A stretch of 64,000 bases of DNA, taken from NCBI GenBank assembly GCA_944739405.2, contig OX123186.2, forward strand, positions 86,407,034-86,471,033. The letters run 5' to 3'. The translations under genes and the position numbers were made by a program. Of this stretch, positions 55,684-64,000 are shown in pieces. The notes below the pieces were generated by a model that saw only the letters and a program-made list of their open reading frames with translations, was not told the DNA's origin and did no database searches. Each line of letters starts with the position of its first letter. Position 1 is the stretch's first letter. The stretch is from Euclidia mi. Taxonomy: Eukaryota > Arthropoda > Insecta > Lepidoptera > Erebidae.

Positions 55684-56799
55684 CACGAACCTCGAACCTC
55701 AAAATCCATGTATGGATCGAATATTGAAAATGGCCGCTATATGACAACCGGGGCCAACCGCTTGGCGTGCTCTACGAGGTATTTTTCAATACAAATTTCA
55801 ATCATCTCTGAAAAGTGAGTGGTGCTCGCGGTCGATTCGAACCCGATACTGTCTGAATGGCAGTCTATCTGCAGTATTAGGTTATTAGTATCAGGTTATC
55901 GCTGCCTTCAGTAGACAGTTTATTCCTAGAAACATAATCCGTTATATATCAAAATCGTTACATAAATAAAAAATCCACTTAAATACTTAATCAAAACCTT
56001 GAAAAACTTTAACAAGAAAACTAGAGCTCTGAAGTTGTCGATGTTCCTACTAGTTGAGTTGCGAAGGTCAGACAGTAGGCGAGTTTAAATCTAGGTATTA
56101 GCGAAATAAAATTACACTGAAAGCTAGCTCAGACTTAGTTACGAGATTGCAAGAGTACTTACTTTGTAAAAATACGTGTACTGCTGGTGTATATATGGAT
56201 TTAATAAAGCAGTAATCTGAAACTTAGAAATCAATTTATAAATGTCTAGATTAAATAAATATAAAACACCAAGTAGTGTTGCTACATGGTTGCTACAGAA
56301 CTATAGGGAAATGTTTAGATAGTTATCTGGGAGCATGGGAGTGCCCCCGCCAAGTCGAGCAAAAGAGTAAAGGCATGGCCCTATCATGCTTTTCCGACTA
56401 ACCGATCAGCAAAATAAAACTGGTATTTCCCGTTAACTTAGAGAGCTAAAAATTGGTATATAATTAGTTTGGTAAAATAAAAAAAACAATATAATACGCC
56501 TGTATACCAAAAGGTGTATTCAGTTTTAATACAAATATGTATTATAATATTAAGATATAAAATAAAAAATTGAAGCGCATGATAAATTTAATTCAAAACC
56601 GAAAAGGCAGCGGCATATCATGAATTCCCCTTACGGATTCATCAGCATATTTTTGCTTTTGTAAAACAAAATTGAATGCAGTCAAAAATCAACGCGAAGT
56701 GTCCGTTTTATTCGTCCCCTATAAGCCTTTAATTGGTTCAGCTAAGCACGTCACAGTAAAGCAAAAATAAATTTGAGTGATGTTTGCACGGGTTGATTT
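55684..56799. other. intergenic, nothing recognised
   Basis: No gene supported. Confidence 0.5.
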
Positions 56800-57000
56800 C
56801 GCGCTTTTGTTGTTACATAGCCTATTGCCCAACCAAAAACCAGGCATTTTATTTAAAAAATTACAATTTTTATACCCAACGCAAACAGAAGTTATTTTGA
56901 GTCGTCTGTGGGTCTGTATATTTGTCTGTGGTTTCGTAGCTCCTAAAGAAGCCGATAGTGATTCGGTTTTCTTTGTTTGTAAGCTGACGTGATCGTAGCT
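56800..57000 (+). repeat. dispersed repeat fragment ('tacccaacgcaaac')
   Basis: 'tatacccaacgcaaacagaa', 'gtctgtatatttgtctgtgg' and 'cgtagctcctaaagaag' resemble a common lepidopteran repeat. The 71-codon ORF is an artefact of it. Confidence 0.5.
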
Positions 57001-57409
57001 ACAAATTATAAAGATTTTTATATCTTACCTTCCAGCTCTATCATCAGACCAGTTCAGTACTCCCATATAATTGTATTGTTACCTAATCTACTCCTGACCT
57101 AGAGGTGAGCAAAATTTAGCTTCTTAGATTAATATACTATAATTAGGTCGACCTCATAAAAGCGTGTTTAAATTACACGAGACTTGCGTAAATAATGAGT
57201 AGGTACTATTGAAATTTATAGGAGGCCGCGCATTTTTCTGGTAAGCGAACGCGTAGACACCAAATTGCATTCAAAATGATTTGGACCAGGAAGGATTTGG
57301 AAAATATAATTGGTTAGTAAGATTTCATGACATTAGACTCTGGAAAGTCAACAAAGCAAAGAAGTACAAAAAGTCAACATATTATTACGTATGGCGTAGG
57401 CGTAGACTA
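57001..57409. other. intergenic
   Basis: Nothing recognised. Confidence 0.5.
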
Positions 57410-57466
57410 TAGAGGCTATCTCAATCTCAATCCGCCTATCGCAGTCCACTGCTGGACATAGGTAAG
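57410..57466 (-). mobile_element. RTE LINE tail fragment, inverted
   Basis: 'atctcaatctcaatccgcct' followed by 'atcgcagtccactgctggac' is the reverse of the 9840-9935 tail. Confidence 0.72.
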
Positions 57467-59272
57467 TAAGACTAGAGACTAAATACAGACTAAGTACAGA
57501 CTTATTATTAAAAAAATCTTTTAACTCAAAATCACTCATCTACACAACATCCCATACAACAATTTCACAAACAATTTCAGAAATTTATTGATATGGCGAT
57601 TAAAACTCAATATATAGTAAATGCAGCGCTTAGTTCGCCCTCGGTTGGCTAGTAATATTATTGGGCGAGTCGGTAAGTCAGGCGCGCTAAGCCAGTATTG
57701 GTTTCTTGGAAGCGCTTCCCCCGCTACTTACCTACGCTCAAATACTGAAATATATTTTGTGTTGCTGCTAATAATTTAATCAGGATATGCCTCGAGATGT
57801 AAATGGCTCGTTTTAGGGTTATTTAATTTTGTGAATAAATAAGTTGATCACACCTAAGCACTTTTTAGTTACGTAAATGAATTGGTTTTAAGTAGTAGTT
57901 TCTTAGAACTTTGAAATTGGCTGCACCTTACTTAATTTGATATTAATTCGTGTTGTTCTGCCCCTACTTTGTTGCATTAGGAAACATAAAATAACACAGA
58001 AGAACAAACGTATAATCGGTATTTTTATGGGCATTGTCACTTTGGTCATTGTACAGGTCGCTATCAGTCGAACCAAATACTTAATTATTAGTTTGTCGTT
58101 ACATTGCGATAAAAAGTTTAAGGATACTCGTAAATAACACTTTATTTCTATAAACAAACATATTTTGTAGAGCTTGTGGAAGGTAAAAACAACCAAGAAA
58201 CTACAATTATTGTAGTGTATAGCGTTAACTTAACATATCACAGTTTTCTAAAGTAGATATCAATAGCGCTGATACACTTGAGGATTCACCTGTAATGAGC
58301 ATCCTCGCAAATGTTACAAAACAAATGAGTATGTTTTAGCGAGCATTCTCACGAACATTCGAGCGAGCCTTAGAATATAGATAATACTTAGAATTCGCGC
58401 TCAATGGTGGTTAAACCCAAAGGGCCTTATTACAAAACAAGGTCTAAATATAATACTAGGTTTAACCCTTGATAGAGAATGTTAAAAAAGACTTTTTGAC
58501 GAAATTAGTAATTTATTTTTATTCGATATTTGTTCTAACGCAATTTATGAGCTGCTCATATGTGGCGTCTTTCCCCACAATATTTTTATAATGCGTCGAG
58601 TCCTTTGAAAAGAAACAATGTCATTGGCAATTAAATTAGTGACCTTCACTATATTGTTACTCTCAGTTTACATCCAACGGGGTGATGAGAACTGGCAGTG
58701 CTGAATAAGCTAAATATCAAACATGCCGCTGCTTTTAGCCAGTTTTGTTGGACACAATTCAAATTATGTTCTAAAATCCTAGGTACTAACAATTTTCAGA
58801 CATAATTAAAGTAGATCCTAATGAAGTTACTAAATAAATTAATGAACAATTTTTAATCAACCGGTCGCGTCATAAAAATATTTAAACATCAAAACATTCA
58901 ATAGTACGTTTTCATATTCCCTGCTTTCCCTGAGCAACTAAAAATGTTCGAACATAATTTCATAACTAATAATAAGCATAAGGTTTGTGTTGTTGTCCAC
59001 CCCAACATTTGAACTTGTCCAACTGTACGTCGCATTATGCCGCGACATACAATGTCATCACGTGAACACGACTTCACTCTTATTCAAATAAGAAGTTATG
59101 ACCATTTTTACCTAATCATGAAATATTGAAATATCTCTGTCCTGTCTTCTACTACTGCTTTCACGAAATAATTTTGATATTTTTTTAACAGAGTGCCCAC
59201 GTACTGAATGCCAAATAGATTACAACAATGGTAAGAATAACATATATTACGACTATGTTTTTTTAGCATATA
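57467..59272. other. intergenic, nothing recognised
   Basis: No gene and no repeat family recognised. Composition is AT-rich throughout. Confidence 0.5.
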
Positions 59273-60070
59273 AATATACAAATCTACGCCCGCAGTTCCG
59301 CTCGCGGGAATTATAAATCTAAACATTCCTCAGGAATAACACTATCTATTGATGAAGACCGACGAAAATCCGTTCAGCAGTTTTTGAGTCAGTCACATTC
59401 ATACAGACAGCCAGGACACGGCAGAGTCTTATTTACATGATATGAATAGATTACAATCTTAAAGGCGGACTTAGGCTGGTTTTGTTACTATAACAAAAAC
59501 TTGAAGTGGTCAAAATCGAGGGTTAACTATTACACAAATCGTCTAAGTAGCTAATGATACATATATCGGTTTCTTGCATTTTTATTTGATAGAGATAAAT
59601 GACATGATACTTTTCACCAACAGCTTGTTTTTTTTTATTGACTCACGCCTGTATCCCCGAAGGGGTAGGCAGAGGTGTAATATTACACCCACATTTCACC
59701 ATGAATTTTTAGGTCCCACGTAATAGGGGGCGAGCCTATTGCCATCACCGGGCACATAACCATACTCCGTGCTGATACTGAGGATATGGAAAAAACTAGA
59801 CGATTTGTGTAATAGTTAACCCTCGATTTTGACCACTTCAAGTTTTTGTTATAGTAACAAAACCAGCCTAAGTCCGCCTTTAAGATTGTAATCTATTCAT
59901 ATCATGTAAATAAGACTCTGCCGTGTCCTGGCTGTCTGTATGAATGTGATTGACTCAAAAACTGCCGAACGGATTTTCGTCGGTCTTCATCAATAGATAG
60001 TGTTATTCCTGAGGAATGTTTAGATTTATAATTCCCGCGAACGGAACTACGGGCGTAGATTTGTATATTT
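59273..60070. repeat. inverted repeat, ~274-bp arms (59273-59546 / 59796-60070)
   Basis: The arms align end to end with only a few differences ('ccgttcagcagt' against 'ccgttcggcagt', for example). Shared strings are 'gacacggcagagtcttattt' and 'aaggcggacttaggctggtt'. The body carries 'gacgaaaatccgttc', related to 16765-16930. The right arm is the 5' part of a LINE fragment lodged in a SINE, and the left arm lies outside it. Confidence 0.92.
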
Positions 60071-60473
60071 TTCAGGTAGTAGAGCCTTGCTGATTTCAGC
60101 ATGAATGGGCCGGCTCGACCGGGGAAGTACTACCCTCTCACAGAAAATCGACGTAAAGTAACAGTACCTAAACAGTTGCGTTTCGTTCGGTGAGTGAGAG
60201 TGCCGGAGGCCCTTGCCCCTATTCCTTCTCTCCCATCCCACTCCTTATCCTATCCCTTCTCCCAACCCTAAGGGGCGGCAACGCACTTGTGACTCCTGTG
60301 GTGTTGCTTGTGTCCATGGGCGGCGGTAATTGCTTACCATCAGGCAATCAGTCTGCTCGTTTGCCGCCTATTACTATAAAAAAAAAACCCAATAACACTT
60401 TTGCTCGACCCGGGAATCGAACCCGGGACCTCCGAGCAGCAGTCGCAGACGCTGTCCACTGGACCACTGAGGC
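59631..60473 (-). mobile_element. tRNA-derived SINE split by a LINE fragment
   Basis: The head (60385-60473) has an A box TGGTCCAGTGG and a B box GGTTCGATTCC on the minus strand. The body (59631-59794) reads 'actcacgcctgtatccccga' and 'gcctattgccatcaccgggc'. AGCTTGTTT is duplicated at 59622-59630 and 60474-60482, which shows the two parts are one SINE. The break is in its internal A/T run. Confidence 0.9.
59796..60384 (+). mobile_element. LINE-type 3' fragment inserted in the SINE
   Basis: It ends 'gtctgctcgtttgccgccta' and an A run, a common lepidopteran retroposon 3' end. It includes 'ggccggctcgaccggggaag' and 'ccatgggcggcggtaattgc'. It is flanked by AAAAAAC-like sequence of the SINE's A run. 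The first 275 bases are also present in inverted form at 59273-59546. Confidence 0.72.
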
Positions 60474-60482
60474 AGCTTGTTT

Positions 60483-61754
60483 ACATATGGATATATTTAA
60501 ATGTACCTATTGATTACTCTTAGACTACTATCTGGCATACACCACTAGACTTTCAAAAATAGTAAGTACAAAGTTCTTCTAATGAATCACCAAAATATCT
60601 AAACAGTTGTCTATTATAATTCACAACAAGCACCGGTCCTTAAATAGTATCGGTATTCATTGGACGCGACGGCCTGTTATTACCCAACAAATGAGTTTTA
60701 ATTTTAACTTTTTCGCTGATTCTCCTTTAAGAGTTCTTGTTAAACACGATTCTCTTGCTCTTTGTACTCGATTTTAACTTCTTGTTTCAAGAGAACCAAT
60801 TTTAAACTTGTTTAATTTGTAAGAAACGTATTTAGTTGCAAAGCGGTTGTAGCGTTTTTCTTCATTCTAGTGGAAAGGAAAATATTGAATGCAAGTCTTA
60901 AAGTTAATTATAGACTTAAAATGGTTGTGTTTGTTTAGATTGCAACCAACATTAAGAACGGTCTAAATTCGTCGGAGACATGTATTGTTCCAAAGAAATG
61001 AATACACATACAAAACTGGGACTCATCTCTAAAAAAACTGTTGAAACTCTTACTTCATAACCAAAAACCTTCTATTCTTTTTCGACATACGTATTTGTGA
61101 ACGCAGATTTACGATACAGGGTTGCTGTTTAAGCAGAGAGATAGTAAGTTGCTGCTGTCACAGCTACAAAAATAGATGTATCAATTTGAAAATTATACTT
61201 GAAATTTGTGTCAACGTTTATGCTAATCTACACGTTATGGTATAGTGATATTTGCCTTAAATAATAATATTATATTAGTTAATGTCCTAGTAGTAGAGAA
61301 AATAGCATAGAAATGAAAATAGTAACGTCATTCATTTTTATCGCTTCATAGTGTCGAGTGAAAAAATTCATAGCAACGAATTACCTATTGTCGACATTGT
61401 TGTGTGAATGCGACATAAATCCCGCAGCCGACACTTCCATAAACACCACATTCATTCCCACCTTAAATCTTTTAAGCCACAATTTTTCACGGCCCATATA
61501 CGGCCGACCTACCCACCTCACCGTTGAACATAATATAAAACACTTTCGATATAAATTTTAACAACGCCACGAGCCTTAGGCAGACTACAAACGATTCTAA
61601 AAGAACCTATCATACGCAATGGTGTGCAGTGAAGCGTATGAATAATGAAAAATTGTCCCATAAAACGCGCTTTTCTAATAAATTGTTATACCTTTTTACG
61701 CCTTGGATTGTTTATACGTTCCATTTCAACACTGATTTCACATAAACTATCAAA
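60483..61754. other. intergenic, nothing recognised
   Basis: The 67-codon frame at 61358-61561 has no recognised motif. Confidence 0.5.
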
Positions 61755-61915
61755 TCAAATCAAATCAATCAGCCTATCGCAGTCCACTGCTGGACATAGG
61801 CCTCTCCCAACACGCGCCACAGTACACGGTCCTCAGCCTTCCGCATCCAGTCTGTCCCAGCCACCTTTTTCAGGTCGTCGGTCCACCTAGCCGGGGGCCG
61901 CCCTACCTTACGCTT
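61755..61915 (-). mobile_element. RTE LINE 3' fragment, inverted
   Basis: 'cagcctatcgcagtccactg' and 'ctggacataggcctctccca' lead into 'gtcggtccacctagccgggg'. This is the C-terminal and terminal region of the RTE family read backwards. It is the same sub-family as 9840-9935. Confidence 0.82.
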
Positions 61916-62169
61916 TGTAAATAATAACATTCAAGCCTAAATGTAGAATGTTATTTAATTTTCACGTGAATTTCAGTTTAATAGAAAATGATTGCTTATA
62001 GTTCAATAAATTGTTATGCTACATGAAATACATGACATATTTTAGGGCGTTACCTGGTAGAAATCGTCACGTTATAACAAGGGCTGCTACGAAGTAGTTT
62101 TTGAGTTCGACTTAGGAAGTAGATTTGTTTACATGATTTATATTCCTATTATTAGTTATAGTAATACAA
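61916..62169. other. intergenic
   Basis: Nothing recognised. Confidence 0.5.
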
Positions 62170-62420
62170 TTATAAATTATAGATGAGCCCGCGGTTACAC
62201 TCGTGTTATTAAAGGCTACTGCTCCGCCCCTGTGGCTCATAGCATGATGTCTATATAACGTATAGCCTTCCTCGATAAATAAGCTATCTAACACTGAAAG
62301 TATTTTTCAAATTGGACCAATAGTTCCTGAGATTGCAAGCAAACCAACAAAAAGTATAGATACTACTAGTAACAGTAACACCTTGTTTGTCGTTATTTTT
62401 ATTAGTGGTATATATTTTGT
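62170..62420 (+). repeat. dispersed repeat ('ctatctaacactgaaag')
   Basis: 'gagcccgcggttacactcgt', 'actgctccgcccctgtggct' and 'attggaccaatagttcctga' are a widespread lepidopteran repeat. Its class is not established from this copy. Confidence 0.6.
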
Positions 62421-62916
62421 AGAAGGGATATAGATAATAGAGTACTTACTTACCTAATCTGAACTGTCGAAAACTTGTAACTATACTAACCAAAGCAGTG
62501 CTTCTTAAAATTTAGGTAATTTGTTACAGAGAAAATTGCTTGGCTATATATAACAAACATTTGAACACACCACATCGCCCAACTACTTGATAAGTTATTA
62601 ACCTTCACCCGTTCTAGCAGCCGATATAATTGAACGACAAGCCATTATCTTACGCAAGCGAGTACATATCGATATATAACTATAGAACTAATATTATAAA
62701 GTTAGACACTTGAAATTGAGCAGGACTAAATCAATTATTAAACAGTTAATTCGACGCCGATACTTTGTGAACGCGCCATACTATAAATATACGAGATCGT
62801 TTTGCTTATCGGTGAATTATCAATTGGACAATTTGTGAATGAACATTTCATACAAATAAATCATTCGGAATGCTGTGTATTGAATTTGCATAATTATATC
62901 CCGCTCTTAGAAAAAG
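62421..62916. other. intergenic
   Basis: Nothing recognised. Confidence 0.5.
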
Positions 62917-62969
62917 TTGTATTGCGGGGATTTTACACACTGAATGTGTGTAAAATCCCCGCAATACAA
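62917..62969. repeat. perfect palindrome, 24-bp arms, 5-base loop
   Basis: TTGTATTGCGGGGATTTTAC opens the left arm (62917-62940). The right arm is 62946-62969, and the loop is TGAAT. Confidence 0.96.
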
Positions 62970-63289
62970 AATCAACTACAAAAGATACCCAGACTCGAAA
63001 CAACAATTTGTGGATGAGAATCGATCCAACCAAGAGCACGCGGTGCTGTGTAGAGCGATATGGTGACCGCATAGACTACAATAGGTACATGGTGTGGGTA
63101 ATTGCGAATTCTAAGCTGTCAAACAATCATTATATTATTCTAGATTGGTTTCGATATCATCATTATAATATACCTATCCCAGTAACAAAGTATGGGACCA
63201 ATGAAGTCGACAAACAACATAGTACAATGATATTTTCAAACTAAACATATAAATTAGGAGACTAGTATGTGTTCACTCCATGTTCAGTC

Positions 63290-63352
63290 GTTGCCCATCG
63301 CTCCTGAGGATGCCTCGTGCAGAGGCGAAACACTTGTCCAAGCATAGTCGGC
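63290..63352 (+). ncRNA. hammerhead-ribozyme-like sequence
   Basis: The core CTGAGGA lies at 63304-63310. GCCTC (63312-63316) pairs with GAGGC (63322-63326) as helix II. GAAA follows at 63327-63330. A 2-bp helix III (AC/GT around ACTT... loop) leads to the GTC cleavage triplet at 63336-63338. Helix I would use GCT (before the core) with AGC (after cleavage), but its first pairs are mismatched. Hammerheads of this type, with very short helix III, are known from Penelope-like elements. The surrounding sequence may be a terminal repeat of one, although no polymerase is nearby. Confidence 0.55.
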
Positions 63353-63597
63353 GCATACAGCGGGATACTGTAAGTCAGGTATCTTCCTGGAATCGTTCCT
63401 ACATATCCCTCCTTTCACATGAGAGGAGTTCAGTATTGTCAACCTTTTTCTATTGCAATAGTTGGGGTGGTCATTTCGAGGGTGCGTGGTAGGTTCCTCT
63501 TTCTTTCCATTAGGTTTTATGTTAATAGGGTATTTGACTACAAAAATCGAATTAGTCCGTCAGTTACATTATCGAAAAATATTGGATACGTATTTTT
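63353..63597. other. flank of the ribozyme-like motif
   Basis: No ORF with recognisable product. Could be Penelope-type terminal repeat. Confidence 0.3.
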
Positions 63598-63649
63598 AGG
63601 GTTCCGTACCTAAAAGGTAAAAAACGGAACCCTATTACTAAGCCTCCGC

Positions 63650-63693
<44 letters not shown>

Positions 63694-64000
63694 ACCAGGC
63701 TGTATCTCATAAACCATGATAGCTAGAAAGCTGAAATTTTCACAAATTATGTAATTCGGTTGCCGCTATAACAACAAATACTAAAAATAAAAAAAATGAA
63801 AATATTAAGGGGGGGTCCCATACAAAAACGTGTTATTTTTCGTATTTTTTGCTCAAAATTACTAACTGTAACAGGTAGACGCTTTAAATTTTCACAGAAT
63901 ATGTAGTTGTATATTACCTTTCAAAATAAATAATTCAATTTAAAAAAAGTAAATAATAAAGGGGGGCTCCCATACAAAAAACGTGTTATTTTTCGTATTT
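63598..64000 (+). repeat. dispersed 'gggttccgtacc' repeat, copy 3 (runs off window)
   Basis: 'agggttccgtacctaaaagg' starts it, followed by a TCTG microsatellite at 63649-63693. 'caccaggctgtatctcataa' and 'gttgccgctataacaacaaa' match copy 2 closely. The phrase 'cccatacaaaaacgtgttat' occurs twice, near 63820 and 63970, so the internal unit is itself repeated. Confidence 0.85.

Noticed and set aside
60385..60473. tRNA gene on the minus strand
   Set aside because: It is the head of a SINE whose body lies at 59631-59794.

Overview
The window is eukaryotic, AT-rich, non-coding DNA from an insect, almost certainly a moth or butterfly (Lepidoptera). The evidence is its repeat content. It has RTE-type LINE tails ending in TGATGA repeats after a 'cagcagtggact' motif, several tRNA-headed SINEs with intact B boxes, the dispersed 'gggttccgtacc' repeat, a Helitron-type 3' end, and Tc1 and mariner transposons. 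I recognise no complete host gene. Every sizeable open reading frame that I can place belongs to a transposable element.

Layout. 1-1.9 kb: 3' part of a Penelope-like element (reverse transcriptase plus GIY-YIG nuclease). 1.9-3.3 kb: a LINE 3' end split by a 306-bp MITE. 3.5-5.06 kb: a Tc1 element with one nonsense codon. 6.2-8.0 kb: a 120-bp tandem array, followed by a Helitron-like 3' end. 8.6-12.5 kb: a dispersed repeat carrying nested TIR elements, including an hAT-type MITE with a clean 8-bp target duplication. 17.5-22.6 kb: two LINEs, one inside the other, which creates a chimeric 609-codon frame. 24.3-27.6 kb: a LINE tail split by a TIR element that itself holds a decayed mariner. 29.4-30.4 kb: two adjacent GC-rich TIR elements. 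30.7-32.4 kb: a LINE lacking its polymerase domain. 33.3-37.3 kb: a large imperfect palindrome built partly of a degenerate module of about 85 bp. 40.0-42.0 kb: a 5'-truncated RTE LINE with a 12-bp target duplication. 45.1-46.0 kb: opposed arrays of TTATGG-type words. 50.7-52.9 kb: a LINE with an open 660-codon frame and an oligo(A) tail. 53.7-55.0 kb: a mariner with an undamaged 350-codon transposase, 27-bp identical terminal repeats and a TA duplication. 59.3-60.5 kb: a SINE split by a LINE fragment that is also present nearby in inverted orientation. 63.3 kb: a hammerhead-ribozyme-like sequence.

The elements do not form a pathway. They record layers of insertion, and target duplications and sibling copies inside the window often give the order. 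The absence of host genes and the depth of nesting fit heterochromatin, a W chromosome or a piRNA-cluster-like locus, but that is inference. The most unusual signals are several near-perfect palindromes with 1-5 base loops (one shown by an internal sibling copy to be a new inverted duplication), the word-repeat arrays arranged head to head, the ribozyme-like fold and the intact mariner.
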